Source: Blumeriella jaapii (taxonomy: Eukaryota > Ascomycota > Leotiomycetes > Helotiales > Drepanopezizaceae). Taken from it: a DNA stretch of 64,000 nucleotides. This document shows, piece after piece, positions 55,100 to 64,000 of this stretch; the first letter of the stretch is position 1; the number at the start of each line of letters is the position of its first letter. The translations under genes were made by a program, and so were the position numbers. The notes under the pieces are model-generated. The model was not told the origin of the DNA. It was given only the letters and a program-made list of their open reading frames with translations, and did not search any database. Location: assembly GCA_009599575.1 (NCBI GenBank), contig VWND01000007.1, positions 372,001 through 436,000 on the forward strand, in the 5' to 3' direction.

Positions 55100-55512
55100 T
55101 GTCAGGAACCAACATCACGTGTATGAGTCAGGTGATCCGCCAAGACCCTCTGCCTCCTACCAACCCTCGAATAGTATTTTCTGCGGATAGGCCGTGGGGG
55201 CCGGATAGTATTATAGGGGCTAGAAATGACATTTAAATAAAACATTTTATGGGAGTAATTGCTAAAAAACCAGTTATTAGGGTTATATTAAGAAGAATAA
55301 AAAGAGGTCGGGATAGGGGCTGGAAAAGCATATTAAATGGGGCTCGCCTGGTTTCCTGGGAAATACTTTTCTCGAGGGCTCCACCCCTTTTTTTGTATTT
55401 ATATACGCCTTTTATTAAAAATGTAGAAGGTAGAAATTAATCTGACTATTAACCTAATCTTATCTAAGCTTTATTATTTAAATTAATATTTCCCTGCTTT
55501 TTAATTTTTATA
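55100..55512 (+). repeat. 5' LTR of Gypsy copy A
   Basis: It starts TGTCAGGAACC and ends TTTTTATA (from TTCTTACA by one C-to-T change). It is 413 bp and matches the reverse complement of 60338-60750 along its whole length, differing mainly by transitions. Confidence 0.85.
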
Positions 55513-56169
55513 TTCTGATTTTTTTTTATTTATCGAAACGGCAGTTCGATATTACTAAAACAATTTTTTATTATATTATTACACTTATATCGTTATTATC
55601 GATATTATGGTTTTTCGCATTCGCAAAGAACAGGCACTTCCAGCTACTTAAGGAGACTCAGCACTTTCGGCTGCTCAGGGAAACCTCGTATCATCGTTTC
55701 TTTTAACGTTACCAGTTTTACCAAGGGTCGAAAATACTTTATTACCAGGGCGCGACGACTTCCCAACTTTTTTTATCGAAGAAATTACTGAAAGAGGCTA
55801 CGCTTAAAGCGATTCGGAAGAATTTTTCATCGAGACTCTGATTTATTTGGCTAATAAACGAACCCGCGTCGAACAAAAAAAAAACGATAAACGTAAAAGA
55901 ATAAAAAAGATACGAGCTAAAATAAAGCAGAAAAAGATTAAGAAAAAGGTCTACGAAATAATTAAAAGATTCGAAAAAACCAAAAAACGCCGAAACGAAC
56001 TCCGAAAAAAAATTAAATAATTTTAACGAGAATTTAACGCTTTCGAAGATATCGAAAAAAAAGTTTTTATACCTTTTAATACCGCCCCAATTAAAAAAAA
56101 ACAGAAAATAATTTAAGTCGGCGATTATTATAAAATATTTTCGAAGCATTACGATAACAATGCTTATTG

Positions 56170-57130
56170 AAAACGACTTAGCATTTTTTTTAAGCATATT
56201 ATACCTTTTGTAGGAGATACAGCGAATTCGAGCCGAAGGGCATTAAAAATAAGAGACTTTTTAATATATCGAGGGAAAAATACTGAAAAAGCTTAATTTT
56301 TTATTCGGCGTGCAAAACGAAGCTTTCGCCAAGATAAAAGAATAATATTTTGTATCGATCAAAAGAAAATTAACGCCTGTGTTTTAGCTTTCGACGATAA
56401 AATGAAAAAAAAATAAATCGGATACGAACGACGTTTTACGAATATTCGAATTATATAAAACGATTTTAAAAAATAAATATTAAACTTTTTAATAAATGCG
56501 GAAAATCGAGAAATCGCGGCCTCGAATTTATACGATAAGGCGAAGCAAAAAAAGCATAAATCAATTAACGATTTCGTTGCTTATTTGAATAATTTCGAAC
56601 AGCAATTGCAAATAACAGACGATGCGACTAGAAAAAAGATGCTTTTCGCAAAACTTCGATTTATTTTTCGAAAAAAATTATTAAACGAAACAATATTGCA
56701 GCTATAAGCTCGTACGAAAAATTGGTATTAATCGTTCGTCGTATCGAAAGTATTAATAAAATTATCAGCGACGAAACGAAAAATAATAAACGACGAAACG
56801 AGCGCAAAAAGAAAAAGAAGGAAAAAACTTATATTTACGATCAAAGCTTAAAGGCTAAAACAGATATATACCGTTTTCGATTCGAAAATACGTTATAAAA
56901 AGAAAAACAAAAGCGAAAAAACGACAATTCTAACAAAATCCTTTGGAATCTTAGAACTTTTAACGATTTCTTTTACTTTTCGAAATGCAGTCGCTGCCAA
57001 AAGGAAAAGCACCGCATGGCCAATTATTCAAAAGTCGAATATTATAAATACAACAGAAAAAGATATATAACTTTAAATTGCTCCGAAGCTAATAAATTTA
57101 AAAATTCGGGAAAAGCTTTCGTTCGATTTT
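56170..57130 (+). pseudogene. Gypsy copy A gag remnant with mutated zinc knuckles
   Basis: Stop-interrupted plus-strand translation shows a capsid-like NDFVAYLNNFEQQLQITDD and KMLFAKLRFIFRKKLL segment near 56575-56690. A tandem zinc-knuckle region lies near 56985-57090, CSRCQKEKHRMANYSK followed by YYKYNRKRYITLNC. Several knuckle cysteines read Tyr, the expected product of TGC-to-TAC change. The upstream part of the frame is too degraded to place a start. Confidence 0.7.
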
Positions 57131-57219
57131 AATTTCGTCGCTGCTAACAAAATCGAGCGAAAAAAAAAAACAGAAAATAATAATTTTAATCGAAATTAAA
57201 AGAGTCAAAAGCGAAATTC

Positions 57220-57290
57220 GTACGGAACGAGCTTTTATCGATTGCGGCGCGGAAAAAAACTGCGTAATTCAAAAGTTATTAATTAAATAT
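57220..57290 (+). pseudogene. Gypsy copy A aspartic protease remnant
   Basis: The stretch RAFIDCGAEKNCVIQK aligns with the D-S/T-G-A active-site region of retroelement proteases. Only this core can be recognised, and a Cys stands where Ser or Thr is usual. Confidence 0.55.
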
Positions 57291-57759
57291 AAATAAAAAC
57301 TAATTTAAAAACGTATTAACTTATTTACGGTTAAGAAAAAAAAAGTAATTATTTACGGCACGCATACGCAACCTATTCGCGCTATTAATAATTATAGAAT
57401 AATTAAAAAAATATAAAGCGATTTCGTAGCTTGCGATATAAATATTTCAGGGGTTTTATTTATTTTAGGATTTTTTTGGTTGCGAAATATCGATCCCGCT
57501 ATAAGCTTTCGAGCTAAATCGTAGCGATACTTAATCGAACGCTTACAGCTTAATCTCGTTATAATTAAACGTTTTAAAAAGGAATCCAAAAGAAAGTAAG
57601 CGTTTTGTATCGTTTTAAAAAAAGCTATTGAAAAACAGCATTAATTACTTTTTAAATACGACGATTACGCCGACGTATTCGACGATACCGCCGCGGTTAT
57701 CCTAGCTTTTTACCATTTTATAAAGCATCGAATAAATCTCGCGAAAAGGAAGGACCCTT

Positions 57760-58440
57760 TTTAAAAACCAGTTTACTTTTTGTCGGAATCTGAATTTATC
57801 GAATTACGCGAATATTTCGATTCGAGTTTAGAAAAAGGCTGAATAAAAAGGTCTACTAGCTTTGCCGGCGCACCGGTAATATTTATACCGAAAAAAAACG
57901 GAAGTTTACGATTATGCGTCGATTATAAAAATTTAAACGCAGTTACGGTTAAAAATCGAACTTTTTTATTTTTTATAAGCGAAATTTTGGATCGTTTAAA
58001 AAAAGCTAAAATATTTATTAAGCTAAATTTTATTTGGGCGTATTACCGCTTTCGAATAAAGGAGGGAGATGAATGGAAAACTGCGTTTCGCATTCGTTAC
58101 GAATACTTCGAGTATTGCGTATTACCTTTCGGCCTTTCGAACGCACCAGCAATTTTTCAAGTATATATTAATCAAGCTTTAGTCGATTTAATAAATATTA
58201 CGTATGTAATTTACTTCGACGATATTTTAATATTTTTCGAAAACTCCGACGATTATACAAACGCGGTAAAAAAAGTTTTCGAAAAACTCCGTGTTAATAA
58301 ATTTTACGGAAATCTGAAAAAATATATTTTCGATACGAATACGGTTGAATTTCTAGGCTTCGTCGTTATTTCTACGGGAATTAAAATGGACCCAGGGAGA
58401 ATAGATAATATTCGGAAATAGCCCCCTTTTATTACGTGGC
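57760..58440 (+). pseudogene. Gypsy copy A reverse transcriptase remnant
   Basis: Seen in order are [70 protein letters not shown], and [36 protein letters not shown] follows. The frame is open for 144 codons from 57987. In motif A the catalytic Asp of the usual KLDLxxAYH/Y reads Asn, a G-to-A change, while the YFDD box is intact. Confidence 0.85.
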
Positions 58441-58499
58441 GAAATATTTAAATGTTTTTGGGTTTTATCAATTTTTACAAACGTTTTATTAAAAACTAC

Positions 58500-59020
58500 G
58501 CTAAGTTTTGCCGATTTATTACAAATTTTCTAAAAAGAATGCAACGAGGAAAAATGTCGGGCCCTTTTCGTTTTCTATTCGAAGCGAAGCTCGCTTTTTT
58601 ATTTTTAAAAGAAAAGTTTTGCTAAGCATCGATTTTACGTTATTTCGATTTTCGATTAAAAATCCAAATCGAAACAAACGCTTCGAAATTCGCTATAGGC
58701 GGAATATTATTTTAATTGTTCGAGGAAAGTGCGAGGGCACGTTGGCATTTTATCGCGTATTATTCGAAAAAGCTTTTTTTTATAAAACAAAAATACAAGA
58801 TCTACGACGCTGAGCTAATAGCTATAATTCACGCTTTTAAATAATGGAGCCAATATTTACGTAGCGCTTTTAACGTTATTATTATACGTACAAATTATTA
58901 TAATTTAAAATACTTTTTTACAAAAAGACGTCTAAACGGACGCTAAGCGAAATAGGCCGACGAGCTAATTGAATACGATTTTGCAATCGAATATAAAACA
59001 GGAGTTTCTAACCCGGCGAA
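58500..59020 (+). pseudogene. Gypsy copy A RNase H remnant
   Basis: It follows the RT in the usual order. Matches are a thumb-like NFYKRFIKNYAKFC segment at about 58470-58515, an YDAELIAIIHAFK-like segment at about 58800-58840 and a NPADxFxRRP-type motif near 59010-59040 (SNPANSFFRRPN). Stops are frequent. Confidence 0.65.
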
Positions 59021-59579
59021 TAGTTTTTTCCGCCGGCCAAATTTAAAAAAAGATTTAAAAAAAAATAACGAACAATTGCCTACGCTGTATTATAAATTAA
59101 AACTAATTTATTTAAGAAATTTTAGAATGTTTTTCGTAATAAAAACACGCCTAAAATCGGAGCATAAATCATTTCGCGCCGATAAATATTCGGAGCTTTT
59201 GTTAACGGAATCAAAAAGTAAAAAGCAAGCGGAGAAAAGCTAAATAATAAGCTTTTTCGCCGGATTATCTTTTGCTAATATTACTGATTGCAAATAATAT
59301 ATACTACGAAACGTAGCCGTTATATTGCTATAATCCGAAACGGTTAATAACGAGCTAGCAGAATCGATTTATAAGATTATTTTTAAATTGCAAAAATCTG
59401 ATTTTTTTGTATTACAAAAAACGTACGAGTCGGCCTCGCAAAGCAGTCGAGCCGGGTCCGAAAAATATTAGCGTATAAGCCAAAATAAATTATTATATTA
59501 CAAAAAACGTGCGTATATTTCGAATAAAAGCGCTATTAAAAGCGAAATATTAAAAATTAATTACGACGATTCGACCGCC

Positions 59580-60337
59580 GGCTATTAAGGTTTTCGGCGA
59601 ACGCTAGAATTGGTCGAAAAAAAGTATTTCTGGCCTGGTTTACGAGGCGACGTAAAGCGTTACGTTAATACGTGTAAAAAGTGCTAGAAAGGCAAGCCTA
59701 GAAAACACCGACCCTATGGCGAGTTAGCCTTTTTTTCGACCCTTACGAAACTTTAAGAAAAAATAATCATGGATTTTATTACGAATTTATTTTTTAGTAA
59801 AAAACGAGATCGTATTTACGATTCGATATTCGTTATAATAAACCGATATACGAAACTGTCGAGATATATACCGATACAAAAAACGATTTCAGCCCCAGAT
59901 TTGGCTGAGATATTTATATAATACGTTTACAAAGATTTTGGCTGCTTTAAGAGAATTACTACAAATAAAAGGTCAATTTTTATTAATAAATTCTGGTTTT
60001 TAATAATATTTTACTTATAAATACGACGTCGATTAAACACCGCTTTTTATTTTTAAACCGATAGCCAAACGGAACGTCAAAATCAAGTTTTAAAATTCTA
60101 TTTTCGCACGTATTACGATTATCGACAAAACGATTAAGCTACGAAGCTTGCTTTAGCCGAATTTACGTATAATAACTCGATATACGCTTTTACGGGTTCT
60201 ACTTTTTTTCGCATGCTGTACGGCTTTTATTCAGAACTTGGCAGCAACGTCGAAAGCGACGTCGTAAAAAAGAGGGTACTATCAGCGGAAAAACGAATTA
60301 GAATATTGCAAAAAGAAAAAAAAGTATTTAATAAAAA
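59580..60337 (+). pseudogene. Gypsy copy A integrase remnant, 3' truncated
   Basis: The zinc-binding region (LVEKKYFWPGLRGDVKRYVN, TCKKC) lies at about 59600-59690 and is followed by HRPYGELAFFSTLTKL. The core begins MDFITNLFFSKKRDRIYDS with VIINRYTKLSRYIP. The 3' end (MLYGFYSELGSNVESD at 60213) stops at the junction with the LTR of copy B. Confidence 0.8.
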
Positions 60338-60750
60338 TGTAAGAATTGAAAGGCAGGGAAACACTAGTTCAGACAATAGAGCTCAGATAAGGTTGGGTTG
60401 ATAGTCAGACTGATTTCTATCTTCTACATCTTTAGTAGAAGGCGTGTATAAGTACAAAAGGAGGGGTGGAGCCCTCGAAAAGAGTATTTTCCAGGAAACC
60501 AGGCGAGCCTTATTTAATATGCTTTTCCAGCCCTTATTCCGACCTTTTTTTATTTTTTTTAATATAATCCTAATAACTGGTTTTTTAGCAATTACTTTTA
60601 TAAAATGTTTTATTTAAATATTATTTTTAGCCTTTATAATATTATCCGGCTTTTACGGCCTATCCGCAGAAAGTATTATTCGAGGATTGGTAGAAAGCAA
60701 AAGGTTTTGGCGGATCATCTGACTTATATACGTGATGTTGGTTTCTGATA
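60338..60750 (-). repeat. 3' LTR of Gypsy copy B
   Basis: 413 bp, the same length as the LTR at 55100-55512 but in opposite orientation. On the minus strand it starts TATCAGAAACC (TG-to-TA change at the end) directly after a polypurine tract and ends TTCTTACA. It cuts into the integrase of copy A. Five A residues (60333-60337) precede it and may be the target-site duplication. Confidence 0.85.
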
Positions 60751-60858
60751 TTATCTTTTTTTCTAGGCTTTTGGTTTCTAAAAGCGATTGATTTTTTTGT
60801 GCGTATGCTTCCGTGTATAGCGTGCGTTACGCTTTCGAAATGACGTGCGGTTTTTTTC

Positions 60859-60922
60859 GCTTTCGGTCGTGAATTATAGCTGTTTCGTTCGCTTTTGGTC
60901 GTGAATTATGGCTGTTTTGTTA
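60859..60922. repeat. Short tandem duplication of about 31 bp
   Basis: The segment CGCTTTCGGTCGTGAATTAT and its continuation TAGCTGTTTCGTT are repeated at once with T/C and A/G differences. It lies in the 3' untranslated part of copy B. Confidence 0.7.
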
Positions 60923-61294
60923 TTTTGTTTTTTTTATTTTCGGTAGCGTTCGCATTTTCGTTTAAAAAAATTTTTTTTTTTAAAATGGCCGCCATTTTTC
61001 TGCTTAATTTTTTTTTTTTTTTTTTTTTTTATTTTTATTTTTTCGTCAGCTTTTTTTTATTTTAATTAATTGCTTTTCGCCGCGTTCGCCGCGAACTTTT
61101 AAAATGCTTTTGATTTCTATCTGCCTTCGGTGCGCTCGCCTGATTTTACGCGAAGGTATTACAGCGGACTTTTTGCTTTTTTGCGTTTTCGAGTTTCTTA
61201 GCGTAAAATGCAACCGTTGCAAAGCTTCGCATACTTAATGCTTTTTTGTAAGTTTTTTAGATTTTTATTCGGATTCGTTTTTAATTAGCTATAA

Positions 61295-61910
61295 GTTTCT
61301 GCCGCACGCGCTACCGAAGCGCAAACACTTTTCGCGGGCCTTAACGATTTTATAAATCGTTTCGATGCTATTATAGCCGCTGCCGCTTTTTTTTCTTTTG
61401 CTGCCGAAGCCAAAGCTTTTATTAAGACTTTTATCGATTTTATTATTTACGACGCTTATATAAGTCGTTTAAAAAAAAGTGACGCTTCGGCTTTTATAAT
61501 AATCGAAGGTCGTGCGAATCGCGCCGCGGCTCGGGCTGCCGCCGCTGCTGCTGCGTCCGTTTCTGCCGGTTTGGCGGCTGCTGCTGTTTTAAGGGTTTTG
61601 ATTACGCCGGCCCTTTTTTTTAACAACGTTAATATAAAACGTATTTTCCGACGTTTCGAAAACGTCGTTCGGATTTATTTTAATCAGTTGGATTAAATTC
61701 TGGATTTTTACGAAAATATCGTAGCTGCAATTCAGAATTCGATTACGGCTATCGTAAAAGCTTTAATTAAAATAAATCGAATATTTTGCGAATTCGTTTA
61801 ATATTAATTCTTTTTTTAGCTTGCCGCTGCTTTTGAATTTAAAAAAAATGGCGATAACGATGGGAAAAAGAATAACGATAAAAATAAATTGGCTTAGCGG
61901 CGGTTTTAGA
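61295..61910 (+). pseudogene. Alanine-rich degenerate reading frame, antisense to Gypsy copy B
   Basis: A plus-strand frame is open for 133 codons from 61295 to the TAA at 61694-61696 and resumes past few stops to about 61910. Seen are EAQTLFAGLNDFINRFDAII, AAEAKAFIKTFIDFI, SRLKKSDASAF, and RANRAAARAAAAAAASVSAG. FRRFENVVRIYFNQLD and a Lys/Asp-rich tail follow. It lies between the chromodomain of copy B and its polypurine tract but runs on the other strand. There is no ATG in the surviving frame. I do not recognise the family. It keeps GC-rich GCC/GCT codons because they lack the CpA targets of RIP. Confidence 0.55.
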
Positions 61911-61989
61911 GTTTTCTAAGTGTTTTTGTTTTCTTTTTTTTGCTTTTACGACGCGCATTCGTTATTGCTTTATTATTATTATTTGTCGT

Positions 61990-62142
61990 ATTTTTTAAGT
62001 ATTTTTTTACAATTTTTTTTGCGTTCGTAAAATGGTTTTCTGGCTTTCAGAAGTTTTCGTTTAGTAAATAGCCTTTTTATCGCATTAAATAATATCGGCT
62101 TTTTTTTATATTTTTGTAAACTTGTATTAATTTGACCTCGTA
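61990..62142 (-). pseudogene. Chromodomain at the C terminus of copy B integrase
   Basis: Minus-strand translation reads KYEVKLIQVYKNIKKSRYYL, then MR-stop-KGY, then ENF-stop-KPENHFTNAKKI. This matches the chromodomain layout YEVEKIL...YLVKWKGY...ENTWEPxxNL, and both conserved Trp codons have become stops (TGG to TAA or TGA). It places the element among the chromoviruses. Confidence 0.8.
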
Positions 62143-62199
62143 TTTTTCGGATTTTTAAAGTTTTATTATATTATTTTTCGGTTCGGTATCGTTTCGATT

Positions 62200-63260
62200 T
62201 TGCCAAAGTTTTAATAGAAAAACGTGAAAAATATCGTAAATACGATATTAAAAAAAAAGCTCGAATTGATAAGCTTGGCCGTGCTCGTGTATAATTCGCT
62301 TAATTTTAAAAAGCTCTAGATATTTATCTGAAAGCTTTCGAGAAAATCGCAGCTATCGAAAGTTTTTGGTCGATAATAGTATTTTGTCGCTTACTTGAAA
62401 TCTAGTTTTTTTATGTTTAGCGTCGTAAAACTTTTTATAATTCGCGTTGGCTTTTTTTAGCTTTTTACTAAGTATTTCTTTTTCTTTTTACAATATTTTA
62501 ATTCGTTTTTCCGCTGACGATACCTTTTTTTTTACGACGTCGCTTTCGACGTTGCTGCCAAGTTCTGGGTGAAAGCCGTATAGCATACGAAAGAAAATAG
62601 AATTCGTAAAGGCGTATATCGAGTTGTTATACGTAAACTCGGCTAAAACAAGCTTCGTAGCTTAATCGTTTTATCGATAATCGCAGTATATGCGAAGGTA
62701 GAATTCTAAAATTTGATTTTGACGTTTTGTTTGGCCATCGGTTTAAAAATGAAAAGCGGTGTTTAATCGACGTCGTATTTGTAAATGGAATATTATTAAA
62801 AACCAGAATTTACTAATAAAAACTAACCTTTTGTTTGTAATAATTTTCTTAGGGCAGCCAAAATCTTTGTAAACGTGTTGTATAAATATTTTAATTAAAT
62901 CTGGGGCTGAAATCGTTTTTTATGTCGGTATATATTTCGATAGCTTTATATATCGGTTTATTATAACGAATATCGAATCGTAAATACGATTTCGTTTTTT
63001 GCTAAAAAATAGATCCGTAATAAAATTTATAGTTATTTTTTTTTAAAATTTCGTAAGGATCGAAAAAAGAATTAATTCGCTATAGGGTCGGTGCTTTCTA
63101 AACTTGCCTTTTTAACATTTTCCATACGTATTAACGTAACGTTTTACGTCGCTTCGTAAACCAGACCAGAAATATTTTTTTTCGACCAGTTTTAGCGTTC
63201 GCCGAAAGTCCTAATGGCCGGCGGTCGGGTCGTCGTAATTAATTTTTAATATTTCGCTTT
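62200..63260 (-). pseudogene. Gypsy copy B integrase remnant
   Basis: Reverse complement of the copy A integrase and continuing past its break. The zinc region is at about 63090-63260 and the core at about 62600-63080. FHPELGSNVESDVVKKK lies near 62530-62590, then YKKFYDAKHKKTRFQVSDKI and SRKLSDKYLELFKIKRI in the C-terminal domain at about 62260-62450. Several stops in frame. Confidence 0.8.
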
Positions 63261-63261
63261 T

Positions 63262-64000
63262 AATAGCGCTTTTATTCGGAATATACGTACGTTTTTTATA
63301 ACGTAGTAATTTATTTTGGCTTATACGCCAGTGTTTCTCGGACCCGGCTCGACTGCTTTGCGAAGCCGATTCGTACGTTCTTTATAATACAAAAAAATCA
63401 GATTTTTGCAACTTAAGGATAGTTTTATAAATCGGTTTTGCTAGCTCGTTATTAGCCGTTTCGGATTATAGCAATATAACGGCTACGCTCCGTGGTATAT
63501 ACTGTTTGCAATCAGTAATATTAGCAAAAAACAGTTCGGCGAAAAAGCTTTTTATTTAGCTTTTTCCCGCTTGCTTTTTACTTTCTGATTCCGTTAATAA
63601 AAGCTTCGAATATTTATCGGCGCGAAATGGTTTATGCTCCGATTTTAAGCGTGTTTCTACTGCGGAAAACACTTTAGAATTTCTTAAATAAACTAATTTT
63701 AGCTTACGATGCAGCGTAGGCAGCTGCTCGTTATTTTTTTTTAAATCTTTTTTTAAATCTGGCCGGCGGAAAAAATTATTCGCCGGGTTAAAAACTTTTG
63801 TTTTATATTCGATTGCAAAATCGTATTCAGCTAGCTCGTCGGCCTATTTCGCTTAGCGTTCGTTTAAACGTTTTTTCGTAAGAAAATATTTCAGATTGTA
63901 ATAATTTATACGCATAATAATAACGTCGGAAGCGCTACGTAGATATTGGCTCTATTATTTAAAAGCGTAAATTATAATTATTAGCTTAGCGTCGTAAACC
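63262..64000 (-). pseudogene. Gypsy copy B RNase H and connection region, partial
   Basis: Matches copy A 58800-59590 in reverse complement, including the segment with NPANNFFRRPD-like coding at about 63765-63800. It is cut by the window end. Confidence 0.7.

Larger units (their letters stand above)
55100..60337 (+). mobile_element. Ty3/Gypsy chromovirus, copy A (truncated, RIP-degraded)
   Basis: It begins with a 413-bp LTR and runs in order through gag, protease, reverse transcriptase, RNase H and integrase on the plus strand. It stops abruptly in the integrase C terminus at 60337, where the 3' LTR of copy B begins. The matching segment of copy B continues for another about 0.5 kb to a chromodomain, so copy A is interrupted, not naturally short. 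Coding frames are broken by many TAA stops. No intact protein remains. Confidence 0.85.
60338..64000 (-). mobile_element. Ty3/Gypsy chromovirus, copy B (3' part, continues beyond the window)
   Basis: Inverted relative to copy A. On the minus strand RNase H starts at the window edge (64000 corresponds to about 58800 of copy A). It is followed by integrase (about 63260-62200), a chromodomain (62142-61990), a 1.2-kb 3' region, a purine-rich AGAAAAAAAGATAA tract (60751-60765), and the 413-bp 3' LTR. Degraded by the same transition mutations as copy A. By comparison with copy A, about 3.7 kb of copy B should lie beyond 64000. Confidence 0.85.

Noticed and set aside
55100..60750. A DNA transposon or hairpin element with 413-bp terminal inverted repeats
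   Set aside because: The repeats have LTR-type TG...CA ends, one is bordered by a polypurine tract, and the interior is gag-pol that breaks in mid-integrase. Two inverted LTR elements explain everything.
60338..60750. A solo LTR inserted in copy A
   Set aside because: A solo LTR would be followed by the rest of the copy A integrase. Instead the 3' end of an inverted element with polypurine tract and chromodomain follows.

Overview
The window comes from a filamentous ascomycete (Pezizomycotina). The genes carry short GT-AG introns of about 45-170 nt with CTAAC/CTGAC-like branch points, and they encode typical fungal proteins: an NRC-2/Fpk kinase, Dbf4 and Icp55 orthologues, a fungal-type Atg12 and a TCO89-like protein. 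A hard-edged AT-rich block at the right end shows the signature of repeat-induced point mutation (RIP). I could not resolve the class.

Positions 1-52,960 are a normal gene-rich euchromatic segment with 17 protein genes. Left to right they are: a putative eIF4E-binding (4E-T-like) protein (+), an NRC-2-type AGC kinase (+), an HD-domain hydrolase (+), an aldehyde dehydrogenase (+), a membrane-anchored histidine-phosphatase-like protein (+), an MBL-fold-like hypothetical protein (-), a protein with three UIM-like motifs (+), a Kap123-type importin beta (-), PEP carboxykinase (+), a TCO89-like TORC1 subunit (+), the PAN2 deadenylase (-), an MFSD5-like transporter (+), a UBC8-type E2 (-), ketopantoate hydroxymethyltransferase (+), Atg12 (-), Icp55 (-), Dbf4 (+) and a YANK-type kinase (+). 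That list has 18 names; the HD hydrolase is the only one without introns that also looks bacterial in family and base composition. Most models were rebuilt exon by exon and keep frame over their full length. Two do not: the importin has one surplus base in a poly-Asp stretch, and the NRC-2 kinase has a phase conflict at the intron in its catalytic loop.

Positions 52,963-64,000 are a nest of degraded LTR retrotransposons. A Ty1/Copia element on the minus strand (LTR 52,963-53,121) is interrupted at 55,100 by a Ty3/Gypsy chromovirus, copy A (+). Copy A is broken in its integrase at 60,337 by a second chromovirus, copy B (-), whose 413-bp 3' LTR is 60,338-60,750 and which runs off the right end. 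Coding regions are riddled with stops from C-to-T/G-to-A change, with CpA/TpG largely lost and CpG kept. Copy B carries an additional antisense, alanine-rich reading frame between its chromodomain and its polypurine tract.

The most striking observation is the UBC8-like gene: the family-conserved reading frame can be recovered only by splicing in exons of 8, 3 and a single nucleotide, each bounded by ordinary-sized introns with GT-AG ends. Other notable points are a TACTGTAC palindrome scattered through almost every intergenic region, a GC-AG intron in PAN2, and a stop-free 48-nt intron in the transporter.

The genes mostly do housekeeping work: translation and mRNA decay (4E-T-like, PAN2), nutrient signalling (TCO89-like, NRC-2), gluconeogenesis (PEPCK, with UBC8 as the E2 of the GID ligase that in yeast degrades gluconeogenic enzymes), autophagy (Atg12), replication (Dbf4) and mitochondrial protein maturation (Icp55). 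They do not form a biosynthetic cluster.
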